A stretch of DNA of 32,656 nucleotides. Source: Myxococcota bacterium. GTDB lineage: Bacteria > Myxococcota > UBA727 > JAHDBA01. Within the stretch, counting starts at the first letter, position 1. Each line of letters starts with the position of its first letter. Below, piece after piece: positions 8,495 through 16,798 of the stretch. The stretch lies in assembly GCA_020630615.1 (NCBI GenBank), contig JAHDBA010000002.1, forward strand, positions 92,356-125,011, given 5' to 3'. The notes beneath the pieces are model-generated. The model was given only the letters and a program-made list of their open reading frames with translations. It searched no databases and was not told where the DNA came from. A program made the translations under genes and the position numbers.

Positions 8495-8506
8495 TCCCAA
8501 GTGGGA
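8495..8506. promoter_or_regulatory. Short inverted repeat at the mltF-like/HD divergent promoter region
   Basis: TCCCA-AG-TGGGA is a 5-bp-arm palindrome flanked by GTTT (8490-8493) and AAC (8507-8509). It lies in the 137-base gap between the two divergent genes, over the alternative TTG start of the transglycosylase. It could be an operator; the evidence is only the symmetry. Confidence 0.2.
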
Positions 8507-8601
8507 AACATCAACGAAGCAGAAGTGTTTCTCTTTTGAAAATTATGCATGAGATTGAAATGATGGATTCCCCTGCTAAAAGAGTATGACAAAAGGAACT
8601 C

Positions 8602-9987
8602 ATGATGCATGCACGAATCCATATTCGAGACCCGATTCACGGTACAATTTCAGTTAATGCTCGTGAGATTCAAGTTATTGATCACCCGGTTTTTCAGCGA
8701 CTTCGTAATATCAAACAGTTGGGTTTCGCGGACTTAGCATTCCCTGGGGCGACCCACAGTCGCTATTGTCATTCTTTGGGGGCAATGCACATCGCATCAC
8801 GCCTTTTTGATCACTTAATTCCCGCAGGCATGTTGCCCGATCGCGTTCGCGATCGCTTCAGGCAAACCTTGCGTCTTTCAATGCTCTTTCATGATATCGG
8901 TCACGCGCCACTTTCACACTCGACTGAAATATTGATGCCGCAAGTGAACGAGCTTGGCCTCCCTGAACACTACGTTGTTGGCGAGAGTGAGCGACAAGCC
9001 ACACATGAAGACTATACAATTAAATTTATCGTGGATTCATCGCTCACGGAGTGCATTGTGGAGAACTTCGATCCCCTCGACATTCAGCCGAGCGATATCG
9101 TTGAGCTGATTCTTGGGGAAGGCCCAAAAAGCTTTCGTTTTCGTCATGCAGGTAAAGACTACGCACCCGTACTACGTCAGATTGTTTCATCGGAATGTGA
9201 TGCTGATCGTATGGACTACCTCCAGCGTGACAGCTTCTTCTCGGGTGTGAGTTACGGTCACTTCGATTCAGACTGGCTGATCGACAATGTGATGACTATT
9301 GAGCAAGACAATGCGTATTATATGGGTATCCACGAACGTGCGATGTTTAGTTTTGAAGACTTCCTTCTTTCGCGCTACCATATGTTTTCAACGGTCTATC
9401 TGCACCATACGCCTGTCGTATTTGAAAAATTACTGCGGCATTATTTCGAAGAAGCAGAAGACGTTGCACTCTTGCCATCGGATATCGAAGCTTACGCCAA
9501 GCTTGATGATATTTGGCTCTGGGGGAAACTCCGTGAATCAACACACGAGTGGGCGCAGCGTCTCGTTCGCCGTGAACCTTTCTTTTTACTCGATGAAAGA
9601 AACGAAGCACAGCAAAGTGAAATCTCTGCTGCTGAGTTTCATACGATGTTAGCAGAGCGACTTGATAAAGAGGGTATTCGTCATTTGAGTACGCGTTCGA
9701 AAAGCCAGCTCTCAAAGTACTTTCAAAAAGACCATAAGAACCCTATTTATGTGGTGACAAGCACCGAAGAGGTTGTTCCGATTGAGAGTTATACAGCCTT
9801 ATACAAACGTTACGAGACGCCGGTTCTCTTTAATCGAGTTTATATTGAACCTGAAAAGCGTGTTGAGGCGAAGAAGATCTGGCGTCAGCTTTTGGCTGAG
9901 AATCTGGGACTCAAAGCTGCTTCAAAGCAGCATGAGCCGGAACGGTCTTTGCGACAAAACCCAAACTCGCGTTTGCATATTAACTAA
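8602..9987 (+). CDS. HD-domain phosphohydrolase, SAMHD1/dNTPase-like
   Basis: A 461-residue cytoplasmic protein of the HD superfamily branch that includes SAMHD1 and YwfO-type enzymes. The N-terminus reads R-D-P-I-H-G. The metal-binding residues are in order: His57 in R-Y-C-H-S-L-G, His97-Asp98 in M-L-F-H-D-I-G-H, and an Asp in S-E-C-D-A-D-R-M-D-Y (residues 197-206). These enzymes hydrolyse nucleoside triphosphates, commonly dNTPs to nucleoside plus triphosphate; the exact substrate cannot be read from sequence. AGGA at 8594-8597 serves ATG 8602 or ATG 8605. The gene is divergent from the transglycosylase and ends before a strong terminator. dNTPase relatives can act in phage defence, but nothing here points to that. 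Confidence 0.85.
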   Translation: MMHARIHIRDPIHGTISVNAREIQVIDHPVFQRLRNIKQLGFADLAFPGATHSRYCHSLGAMHIASRLFDHLIPAGMLPDRVRDRFRQTLRLSMLFHDIGHAPLSHSTEILMPQVNELGLPEHYVVGESERQATHEDYTIKFIVDSSLTECIVENFDPLDIQPSDIVELILGEGPKSFRFRHAGKDYAPVLRQIVSSECDADRMDYLQRDSFFSGVSYGHFDSDWLIDNVMTIEQDNAYYMGIHERAMFSFEDFLLSRYHMFSTVYLHHTPVVFEKLLRHYFEEAEDVALLPSDIEAYAKLDDIWLWGKLRESTHEWAQRLVRREPFFLLDERNEAQQSEISAAEFHTMLAERLDKEGIRHLSTRSKSQLSKYFQKDHKNPIYVVTSTEEVVPIESYTALYKRYETPVLFNRVYIEPEKRVEAKKIWRQLLAENLGLKAASKQHEPERSLRQNPNSRLHIN

Positions 9988-10005
9988 AAGAATTTGAGCG
10001 TATTA

Positions 10006-10030
10006 AAAACCCGCGCGATGCGCGGGTTTT
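10006..10030. terminator. Bidirectional intrinsic terminator between HD gene and Cys-rich lipoprotein gene
   Basis: A perfect 11-bp stem, AAAACCCGCGC (10006-10016) with GCGCGGGTTTT (10020-10030), closes on a 3-base loop. The A-run on one side and T-run on the other make it usable from both strands. It sits 18 bases after the HD stop and 20 bases beyond the minus-strand stop. Confidence 0.9.
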
Positions 10031-10050
10031 CAATTTTGTGTCCTAGAGGA

Positions 10051-12315
10051 CTAATTTCCGCAAGTCACATCCTCAACACACCCTTGCCCCTCGATAAAGT
10101 TGGCTGTTGGGCCGCAATCGCAGCTGTAGGGTTCCAAAATATCACAATCCACTGACTCGCCACACAAATATGGGCATGTGTCTTCATTGATAAAGGTCCC
10201 ACCCGTTATTCGGCACCACCCAACATCAAGTTGTCTTGGACTTGCGTCACACATAGAAGCTACAGCGCGTTCATCACCAAAAAGCGTCTCGTTTTGAACG
10301 GCGATGTCCAATGTGCCTTCATCGCTGAGGCAACTCGTCTCCCAATATTGTTCCCAGTCATATGCGAATTCCGACAAGCAAACCCCGATACTTGAACCGC
10401 AGTTGATAAAGACGCCATCGTTATCTTGTTGATGCATCTCCCCGTTTGAGATGAAACAGATCAGATTATCTTCGCTCCCTTCAACTTGTGGGCCGCAATC
10501 TTCCATCAACAAACATGGCGAGCCCTCACGCGCATCGTCAGTGATATCGCAGAGAGCGTTTCCAACGTTACAAGTTTCATCCTCAACACACCCTTGCCCT
10601 TCAATAAAGTTGGCTGTTGGGCCGCAATCACAGGTCGTACCAGTTGTAATTGGTCCCGGACCGGCTTCTTCTCCACAAATGTAGTTGATTGGGTCTGTAG
10701 AAAAAACTGAGACGCCACCAGTAACCTGACAAAGGGCAGATCTATAATTCTCCACACATTCATGAACCAGCAATTCTGACGACCAGTAGCGTGTCATAAG
10801 ACCCTGCTCGCAATTGTCTTCGCGGGAAAGATCGAAGTCGATTGGCCTACTATTTTGACACATATATTGTGTGTTGCAGTTCAGTAGACCTTCACCATTT
10901 AAGTCATCTTGAAATATGGGCGCACCGGTATCAATACAATCGATACCTTCGCCACAATCGTCATGGGTATTACATGATACACCCCAACCTGGACTATTTA
11001 CAAAGCATGCATTTGGGATATCGTTTGAACTGTTCAAGCATGCTGTGTCCTCAACACACCCTTGCCCTTCCACAAAGTTTGCAGTGGGGCCGCAATCGCA
11101 TGACAAGTTGAGTTGGTTGCTTGACCCTCGAAACTCTCGAGAACCACACACATACTCATACGATTCATCTGCACTATCATAGGTGCCACCCGAATTCGTA
11201 CAGTCTAAGACAAACTCGTCTTGACACACATTTGACTGCACGCAACCTTCACCGTTTATGAAGTCAGCACCAAAAGGGCACTGACATGTCGCTTCTGCTG
11301 TTTCGTCGCACCCAGCGTCCGGCGCTACACCACATGGGAACCCACATGAGTCTGGGACCCATGACCCAAACGAATCACGGCAAAGTTGCTCATCTTCTGA
11401 AACAAAGTTTATTTCTAGATCATAGAAACACACATTGAGTTCTCCACTTACTTCAGGTGAGCTCGCGGCGAGTCGATTACGTGACTCTTGGCTCACGCTC
11501 AGAGTATGTGTTTCATTAAGAATCGTATCATTGCAAGGACCACCATCTTGGTGCACCGTGACAATATCAAGCCCAAGGTTGTTGTCCGGCCAAAGTGTGT
11601 CGTTTCGCTCGTACTCCGAGTTTTCGCAATCACCTGCTACACATGAGTCAGAAAAATCGATGTAGTTTTGGTTTTCGATGTCATAACTAAAATTTGTCAA
11701 TGGGCATATTTCGTCCCAGCTAAGTTCAACTTGAGTCATCGTCTGAAATTCATTTATCTCACGAAGACCTAGATTGGCGACAAGTTCATAGGTGGCAGAC
11801 TCAAAAATATAATCGACTCGTGGTTGGGTAGGGTGATTGGCCCAGATATTGCCGAAGCGTTTGAATGTAACTTCAACATCACATTGTGATTGTTGCTCTG
11901 CGCATGCTGTATCTTCAACACACCCTTGCCCTTCGATAAAGTTGGCGGTGGGCCCGCAGTTACATGTGTTTGATGGAGGTTCCGCACAGATTGCTACTGG
12001 GCTATCGATATTTTGCCCACAATGATAACCACAACTAGTGTAGTCATCTATGCTGCCGCCCGTATCACCACATAAGACATCGACTTCATTATGAACAAAA
12101 ACACACTCCAATGGGCAGTTCCCACCCGATCCATAAATCGGTACCTCACTACTTCCACACTGGATTTCGCACTCAACCTCATCGCCAATGACCTCTTCTT
12201 GTTGCTCTTGAACCTGCGTTCCTGCGCTTTGCAAATTGGAGCAGGCACTAAGAAGCAAAAGGAATAAGGGCAGGCTTGCATAAAACAAGGTCCGTTGTAT
12301 TTGAAATAGAGTCAT
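10051..12315 (-). CDS. Large Cys-rich lipoprotein with five copies of a roughly 57-residue module
   Basis: A 754-residue lipoprotein. The signal peptide ends in a lipobox Leu-Ser-Ala-Cys followed by Ser, so it should be lipidated and carried to a membrane surface. The body repeats a module of the form C-x2-[TS]-G-G-x(n)-C-G-x(n)-C-x-C-G-P-T-A-N-F-I-E-G-Q-G-C-V-E-D-x2-C five times. The second copy diverges (C-P-F-G-A-D-F-I-N-G-E-G-C) and the last ends the protein. Between modules are unrelated spacers, also with paired Cys. I do not recognise a named domain; extracellular disulfide-stabilised folding is inferred. GGAG at 12324-12327 on the minus strand is 8 bases before ATG 12315. It lies 70 bases downstream of the sigma factor/membrane-protein pair on the same strand and probably shares their transcription. 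Function unknown. Confidence 0.85.
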   Translation of the reverse strand: MTLFQIQRTLFYASLPLFLLLLSACSNLQSAGTQVQEQQEEVIGDEVECEIQCGSSEVPIYGSGGNCPLECVFVHNEVDVLCGDTGGSIDDYTSCGYHCGQNIDSPVAICAEPPSNTCNCGPTANFIEGQGCVEDTACAEQQSQCDVEVTFKRFGNIWANHPTQPRVDYIFESATYELVANLGLREINEFQTMTQVELSWDEICPLTNFSYDIENQNYIDFSDSCVAGDCENSEYERNDTLWPDNNLGLDIVTVHQDGGPCNDTILNETHTLSVSQESRNRLAASSPEVSGELNVCFYDLEINFVSEDEQLCRDSFGSWVPDSCGFPCGVAPDAGCDETAEATCQCPFGADFINGEGCVQSNVCQDEFVLDCTNSGGTYDSADESYEYVCGSREFRGSSNQLNLSCDCGPTANFVEGQGCVEDTACLNSSNDIPNACFVNSPGWGVSCNTHDDCGEGIDCIDTGAPIFQDDLNGEGLLNCNTQYMCQNSRPIDFDLSREDNCEQGLMTRYWSSELLVHECVENYRSALCQVTGGVSVFSTDPINYICGEEAGPGPITTGTTCDCGPTANFIEGQGCVEDETCNVGNALCDITDDAREGSPCLLMEDCGPQVEGSEDNLICFISNGEMHQQDNDGVFINCGSSIGVCLSEFAYDWEQYWETSCLSDEGTLDIAVQNETLFGDERAVASMCDASPRQLDVGWCRITGGTFINEDTCPYLCGESVDCDILEPYSCDCGPTANFIEGQGCVEDVTCGN
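10060..11963 (-). repeat. Five dispersed copies of the GPTANFIEGQGC module core at DNA level
   Basis: Cores of about 63 bases lie near 10060-10122, 10570-10632, 11038-11100, 11227-11287 (divergent) and 11901-11963. Four copies share the stretch ACACACCCTTGCCC and most of the flanking bases, including synonymous positions, while the spacers between them do not resemble each other. This points to recent duplication or gene conversion within the gene. Confidence 0.75.
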
Positions 12316-12385
12316 CGATAATTCTCCGCGTTCATGGTTTACCTTCTAATACGTGCAGACCGCTGAGACTGTTGAGGACAGCACA

Positions 12386-13450
12386 TTATTTTTCAGATTT
12401 TTTTAACCACAATTGAATTTGCCTATTCGAGTCATCAATTTTTCTTAGATACATGCGACTTGCTCGTGCACAACGTGCTCTTTGATTCTGGCTACAGATT
12501 GCGGCGACCCGATGAAAATGAGCATCCTTAACGAGTCGCCCCCAACGGTAGCTGTCAAGATAGCTATCAAAGGCGAGCTCTGCTTGATGGTATAAAGCGT
12601 TTTGATAAAGACTTCGAGCGTTTCGATATGCTGCGATCTCATGTGCAAGGATATTGGGCATCACAGTTGTTTGCGCAGATTGTTTCGTATCAAATCGTTG
12701 AGATACATTGGCCGGTGCCGATTCTGAATCATTCAAGGTTTGCTTTTCTACACTTTCGGTTAATGTACCCTTTTCGTGGTGATGTGTACTTTTGGCTGAC
12801 GCGCCGCCAGGCACACTTCGATCTATTGTATTTGTTTTGCGTTGAGTGGCTTTTATTTCTCGTGTGATAACTGAACTGCTGTTGGCTTTTCTCTTTGTCT
12901 TCAAGCTATTTGCTTGTCTGGTCTGCATCGTTTCAAGTTGTTTTCGTGTATCTGCTCGTGGGTTGGTTTTGAACTGCAGTTGTTTTACTTGTGACTCGAT
13001 ATTCAAATCAACCAAGCTCACCTCGTCAAAGATCTCAGAATCGGAGTTCATCGATGAGGGTTTGTACTCAAAGTTCATAGGGGTTTGAGCACTCGTTACC
13101 TCATTCACACGGACTTCAACCGTAGAATTTTTTGAAGTGAATTGATTCATACCCACAATTGCGACAGTACTTAGCGTGAGTAGTAATAGGGGGAGTCCGA
13201 TCGATTTGAGTGCAAGTCCACTTGTAATCGGGTTCACCAGGGGCTGCATGATATGCTCTGTACTTTTCAACGAAACTGCTTCAGCACTACGAGCTTCTTT
13301 GAGCCATGATAATGGGTCTCTTTGATCTGATATTTCTAAGTGGGCACCGGTATCGAAGGTGCCTTCCCGGGCTATTGAGGTTGCACTATTAAAAGCGCTT
13401 TCATAATCGTGAAGTGCCTGTTCAAAGCTCATCGGTGCACTGTCTTTCAT
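12386..13450 (-). CDS. Single-pass membrane protein coupled to the sigma factor (probable anti-sigma/partner) with C-terminal TPR-like region
   Basis: A 354-residue protein whose ATG overlaps the sigma factor stop (ATGA, 4-base overlap), so the two are translationally coupled. About 80 polar residues, likely cytoplasmic, precede one membrane helix (about residues 83-100). A long Lys/Ser/Thr-rich low-complexity stretch follows, and then about 75 residues with helical tandem features (Y-x-N-A-L-Y-x-x-A-E-L-A-F-D-S-Y) like a tetratricopeptide or BamD-like pair. The layout (cytoplasmic segment, one helix, periplasmic sensor) is that of membrane anti-sigma factors, but no zinc anti-sigma motif (H-x3-C-x2-C) is present. 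The role as sigma regulator is inferred from coupling and topology. It is followed by the Cys-rich lipoprotein. Confidence 0.65.
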   Translation of the reverse strand: MKDSAPMSFEQALHDYESAFNSATSIAREGTFDTGAHLEISDQRDPLSWLKEARSAEAVSLKSTEHIMQPLVNPITSGLALKSIGLPLLLLTLSTVAIVGMNQFTSKNSTVEVRVNEVTSAQTPMNFEYKPSSMNSDSEIFDEVSLVDLNIESQVKQLQFKTNPRADTRKQLETMQTRQANSLKTKRKANSSSVITREIKATQRKTNTIDRSVPGGASAKSTHHHEKGTLTESVEKQTLNDSESAPANVSQRFDTKQSAQTTVMPNILAHEIAAYRNARSLYQNALYHQAELAFDSYLDSYRWGRLVKDAHFHRVAAICSQNQRARCARASRMYLRKIDDSNRQIQLWLKKSEK

Positions 13451-14178
13451 ATTGAGAGTTCCTTTGAGTTTGTTTGTGTCGTGTTGTGTTCTTGCAAGCG
13501 AATGAAGTTCGAACGAAACGCCTTACGACCTTTTGCGAGGTAGGTTCGCAATGTGGCGGCATTGGTGCCACTCAGCTCACTCGCTTCTTTCGAAGTCATG
13601 CCTTCTAGATCGCATAAGATGATCGCTTCACGGTATTCGGGACAAAGTGTTGAAAGTGCTTGATGGATCAAATCTTGATTTTCAAAGGCATGATCACCTT
13701 CATGTACACATTGTTCTTGAACCTGTATTATTCCAGTCACATTGTTGACTAAACGTTGCTGAATACCCTTCTTTTCGTGATGCCTCAGGGAAATAAAACG
13801 TGTAACGCGATAGAGCCACGTTTTCGTATACGTAGGGTAAGGCATCTCAGCAGCGCGTTGATACGCAAAAATCAACACATTTTGGAGAATATCATCGATA
13901 TGTGGCCCAAAGCCCGTATAACGCCGTGCCCATCTTCGAATATGTACCGCAAATTCATCATGAAAACGCAGCCAATCAACCTCATTCCATTCGGATGCAA
14001 TCCCAACTTCGCCCTGTGCCTTTTCAGAGCTGGCACTTGAAAGAGTTAAGTTTTTCAATTGGGTAGCTTTAACCTCTTTATTTTGCGTCGTAATACCTTT
14101 TGTACTTCGTACAATTGGCTTTTCACCACGATTTTTATTGTGAAATTCGATCACATCTTGTGATTCGGGTACAAGCAT
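13447..14178 (-). CDS. ECF-type RNA polymerase sigma factor
   Basis: A 243-residue sigma-70 family protein. Region 2 covers about residues 70-136 (H-I-D-D-I-L-Q-N-V-L-I-F-A-Y, then T-W-L-Y-R-V-T-R-F). Region 4 covers about 172-228 (L-C-P-E-Y-R-E-A-I-I-L-C-D-L-E-G-M-T-S-K-E-A-S-E-L and the helix-turn-helix ending L-R-T-Y-L-A-K-G-R-K-A-F). Regions 1 and 3 are absent, as in group 4 sigma factors. The roughly 65-residue polar N-terminal extension is longer than usual for the group; no internal Met or strong ribosome site suggests a later start. It presumably directs RNA polymerase to envelope genes, perhaps its own cluster. The 149-base gap upstream (14179-14327) could hold its promoter, but I see no convincing element there. 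Confidence 0.85.
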   Translation of the reverse strand: MLVPESQDVIEFHNKNRGEKPIVRSTKGITTQNKEVKATQLKNLTLSSASSEKAQGEVGIASEWNEVDWLRFHDEFAVHIRRWARRYTGFGPHIDDILQNVLIFAYQRAAEMPYPTYTKTWLYRVTRFISLRHHEKKGIQQRLVNNVTGIIQVQEQCVHEGDHAFENQDLIHQALSTLCPEYREAIILCDLEGMTSKEASELSGTNAATLRTYLAKGRKAFRSNFIRLQEHNTTQTNSKELSI

Positions 14179-14327
14179 ACTTATCTAATACGCCGAAGAC
14201 CTCTATTTTGTTGAGCAAGATGTCATTTTTATTCTTCGTAATTCTAGATACTTAAAGCTATGCACTTTTTATCGTGGCTTGAGACGGACTTAATCACTCA
14301 ATATTAGGTGGGTAAGATTAAAAACCT

Positions 14328-15182
14328 CTAAAACACCAAGACGAGCTGCATTGTTGGCAAAAAAATCGGATGTTTTCGAGTGTTTAGAATGCCAACAACG
14401 CTGTATTCAGGAAAGTAAAGATGTGTTCTGAGATCTAAAGCTAAAAAGAGCTGAGGGCTGACTTGATATGCGACATTTGCACCAACCCCAAAAACTTCAC
14501 CTACAGCGAAACCATTGTCCGAGAAACCTCGATGCTGCGATAAATTGATGCCGCCTGTGAGGTAAAGACTGAACACCCAATCTTCGAGGTGAATTTGTGG
14601 CCCTAGATCGAGACTGAGGGTTTGGTTCCAAATGCGCCCCGGTGTTAGGGTTTGTGGTGTACTTGGGAGAATATTTAAACTGATTTTCCAACTCAAGATT
14701 TTTCTCTTCCATTGAAGTCCCAATGCTAACTGTGCATGAGCACCAAGTTCATTGTCGGTGTTTAGGTTTGCACCGATACCCGCACTAAAAGTCGGTTGAA
14801 AATGGTTTTGATTCTTTTTAGGGTTAGAAAGCTGTGATTGGTGACTGATATAGGACTGCATCTGCGTCTCAATTAAGAAGAGCGCAAGCTCGATCACTTC
14901 TTGACATTCCGAAAGATTAAAGGTTCGGCGTTCAGGCTTTTGCGAAGCGATGGACACCAGGAGAACCTTTCGCTGTGTGTCACTCGCTTGTTCGGTTTGA
15001 ACACGAATAGGCTGAGCACGTTCAAGTACGTCTGTACCATAGGCTTCTTGAACTCGAGCATTGATCTCCTGCTCGTCGATGCATTCTGTAGTGTCGTGAA
15101 GAGTTATGTTTTGTGAGAAAATTTTTGTGCATGTACATAAAACAAATGCGTATATTAAAATACAACTCGACGAATGACCCAT
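14328..15182 (-). CDS. Small outer-membrane barrel-like protein, paralogue of the upstream gene
   Basis: A 284-residue exported protein of unknown function. The N-terminal hydrophobic segment is a signal peptide (cut near Phe-Ser-Gln). Residues about 30-115 form a small Cys-containing domain ending in an Ala/Leu-rich helix (E-C-Q-E-V-I-E-L-A-L-F-L-I-E). The rest has alternating hydrophobic strands ending in aromatic residues and a terminal Phe (L-V-L-V-F), as in outer-membrane barrels. It aligns along its length with the neighbouring 283-residue protein (shared W-N-Q-[ST]-L, E-W/D-W-V-F, T-G-G-[IL]-N, D-L-R-[TS]-H-L). From memory, similar proteins often sit beside sigma factor genes in myxobacteria. 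AAGG abuts ATG 15182 too closely to be a normal ribosome site. Confidence 0.65.
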   Translation of the reverse strand: MGHSSSCILIYAFVLCTCTKIFSQNITLHDTTECIDEQEINARVQEAYGTDVLERAQPIRVQTEQASDTQRKVLLVSIASQKPERRTFNLSECQEVIELALFLIETQMQSYISHQSQLSNPKKNQNHFQPTFSAGIGANLNTDNELGAHAQLALGLQWKRKILSWKISLNILPSTPQTLTPGRIWNQTLSLDLGPQIHLEDWVFSLYLTGGINLSQHRGFSDNGFAVGEVFGVGANVAYQVSPQLFLALDLRTHLYFPEYSVVGILNTRKHPIFLPTMQLVLVF

Positions 15183-15238
15183 CCTTTGTCACTATCATCA
15201 CCTTGAAATCACGACAAGACATGCTCGGCAGAGGCAGC

Positions 15239-16072
15239 TCAAAAATGAAAACCCAATACGATTGAAGCTATGAAAATCGAATGTTCACTACGCTCAGTGG
15301 TGCGGGTATGTCGATAATCCGGTGCATTGAGGTGCGACCGTAGGTCTGCGCCAAGCAAGAAACGATCAGAAAATCGATAGGAGAAGCGAGTCCCGAACCC
15401 TATCAACATATCTTGACTTTGTTGATTACGTACAAAGCCTGAAGTCTGAGCCCAGTTGAGGCCACCTGTCATGAAAATATCAAAAACCCATTCAAAGAGA
15501 TCGAGACGTGCACCAAGATCCAGCATCAAACTTTGATTCCAAACCAAACCCTCACCAAGTTGAAGTGGGGAGGCTGCAAGGAGGTTAAGGCGCGATACCC
15601 AACCAAAGACCCGACCTCTTAAGCTCATGCCTGCACTTAGACCGCCATGTCCAGCAACAAGACCACTTCGGCTAATATTGGGGCCAAAACTTAACGAAAG
15701 CTCGGGTTGTACTCGCCAACCCCTACTTTTCACAGACGTACTTTGGTGTGCAGCGTTGATTTCGTAGAGAAGCAAAGCACGTGTAAGCCCTAAAATATGT
15801 CGACATTCGCAGCTTGCAGCTTTCTCGCTGCGACTGGAATACGAGTCGATACGAACACTAACGATACACGAATCGTCACCCAATGTGTGTCCCACTCGAC
15901 TTTCGAAACGACGGAGATTTGATGCCGTCGCTTTGCTTTCGTCAACGATCGTGACTAAGTTGCCTTCAGAGATACACTGTGTCACATCATCAATCTCAAA
16001 GGTTGCACCGTAGACGTTAGAAGCCATTCCAACGAATAGAAAAAGAAAAGTGAATGAAAGGCTTCTCAACAT
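15239..16072 (-). CDS. Small outer-membrane barrel-like protein, paralogue of the downstream gene
   Basis: About 277 residues from ATG 16072 (GTG 16090 adds six). The signal peptide ends Val-Tyr-Gly before Ala-Thr-Phe. The N-terminal domain has Cys at the start (V-T-Q-C-I) and a Cys-rich C-x-C-R-x-I-L-G-L-T-R-A-L-L-L helix. The C-terminal part of about 160 residues consists of barrel-like strands ending in a terminal Phe (V-L-G-F-H-F). It is the first gene of a minus-strand run that continues through its paralogue, the sigma factor, the membrane partner and the Cys-rich lipoprotein. It is divergent from the HAD gene, with 73 bases between the proposed starts. Function is unknown; a small porin or structural surface role is a guess from fold pattern only. 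Confidence 0.65.
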   Translation of the reverse strand: MLRSLSFTFLFLFVGMASNVYGATFEIDDVTQCISEGNLVTIVDESKATASNLRRFESRVGHTLGDDSCIVSVRIDSYSSRSEKAASCECRHILGLTRALLLYEINAAHQSTSVKSRGWRVQPELSLSFGPNISRSGLVAGHGGLSAGMSLRGRVFGWVSRLNLLAASPLQLGEGLVWNQSLMLDLGARLDLFEWVFDIFMTGGLNWAQTSGFVRNQQSQDMLIGFGTRFSYRFSDRFLLGADLRSHLNAPDYRHTRTTERSEHSIFIASIVLGFHF

Positions 16073-16145
16073 CGCTTGCAACGGTAACACTTCAATATCA
16101 TGTGCTCAAGTACGAATGCACCGAGGCCAAAGAGAGCGAGAACCG

Positions 16146-16736
16146 ATGATAGTACTCTTCGACCTTATGGATACTGTTGTACGAGACCCGGTATTTGATG
16201 TTTTTAGCGCATACTTTCGTAGCGATCGTGAAAATGCTTTTCGACATGTCGCAGATCCGAGTGGATGGGTTGATTTTGAATTAGGTCAAGTTGCAGAGAG
16301 CGAATTCTGGTCAAGAGCCTTTCCAAAAGAGTCAGCGAAAGACCTCAAAAAACTTCAGGCTCGTCTACATTCCAAATATGCTTATGTGAGTGGGATGCAT
16401 GAACTTTTATGTGAACTTCGAGATGATGGTGTCCCAATGTATGCAGCCTCGAATTATCCAAACTGGGTTAATGTTATCGAGGAAAAGTTAAGACTCTCAG
16501 ATTTTATGTCACTCGATTTCATCTCCTATAAAATAGGCGTGAGAAAGCCCGATCCCAGTTTCTATATGTCGATTGTTGAGCAACTTCGTTGCGCGCCTTC
16601 AGATTGCATTTTTATCGACGATAGAACTGTCAACTGCGAGGCGGCGGCAAAGTTTGGCTTGAATGCGTTAGAGTTTAAGAATGCTAGGGCACTCAAATTT
16701 GACCTTCAAGATTTAGGCGTACTCAAGAAAAGTTGA
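16146..16736 (+). CDS. HAD-superfamily hydrolase (subfamily IA)
   Basis: A 196-residue cytoplasmic phosphatase-like protein. All four HAD motifs are present: D-L-M-D-T-V near the start (nucleophile Asp and general acid Asp), A-A-S-N (motif II Ser), G-V-R-K-P-D-P (motif III Lys) and F-I-D-D-R (motif IV acidic pair). A cap of helices follows motif I. The best match in layout is the epoxide-hydrolase-like/haloacid group of subfamily IA; the substrate cannot be assigned. The frame is open back to GTG 16050, but ATG 16146 puts motif I at the usual position near the N-terminus and avoids overlap with the divergent gene. Confidence 0.8.
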   Translation: MIVLFDLMDTVVRDPVFDVFSAYFRSDRENAFRHVADPSGWVDFELGQVAESEFWSRAFPKESAKDLKKLQARLHSKYAYVSGMHELLCELRDDGVPMYAASNYPNWVNVIEEKLRLSDFMSLDFISYKIGVRKPDPSFYMSIVEQLRCAPSDCIFIDDRTVNCEAAAKFGLNALEFKNARALKFDLQDLGVLKKS

Positions 16737-16782
16737 AAGAAGAGTGAAGCTTTCGAACATCGCTGGGAATCTCAAAATAACT

Positions 16783-16788
16783 AAGGAG
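16783..16788 (+). promoter_or_regulatory. Strong Shine-Dalgarno AAGGAG for the 856-aa lipoprotein
   Basis: AAGGAG lies 10 bases before ATG 16799. It supports that start and argues against the overlapping GTG 16744 frame. Confidence 0.65.
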
Positions 16789-16798
16789 ATTTTCCCAA

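Noticed and set aside
8602..9987. HD phosphohydrolase as an anti-phage dNTPase
   Set aside because: Family membership alone does not show defence; neighbours are housekeeping and no defence partner is visible.
10451..11182. Plus-strand open frames opposite the Cys-rich lipoprotein
   Set aside because: They repeat wherever the conserved module core recurs, as expected for antisense shadows of a repeat; no recognisable protein.
10060..11963. Dispersed repeats as a CRISPR-like array
   Set aside because: Spacing is irregular (hundreds of bases), copies are coding and in frame, and no cas gene is present.
12628..13088. Plus-strand hydrophobic open frames opposite the sigma partner gene
   Set aside because: They are antisense to Lys/Ser/Thr-rich codons, which read as hydrophobic residues; the minus-strand gene is coupled to a clear sigma factor.
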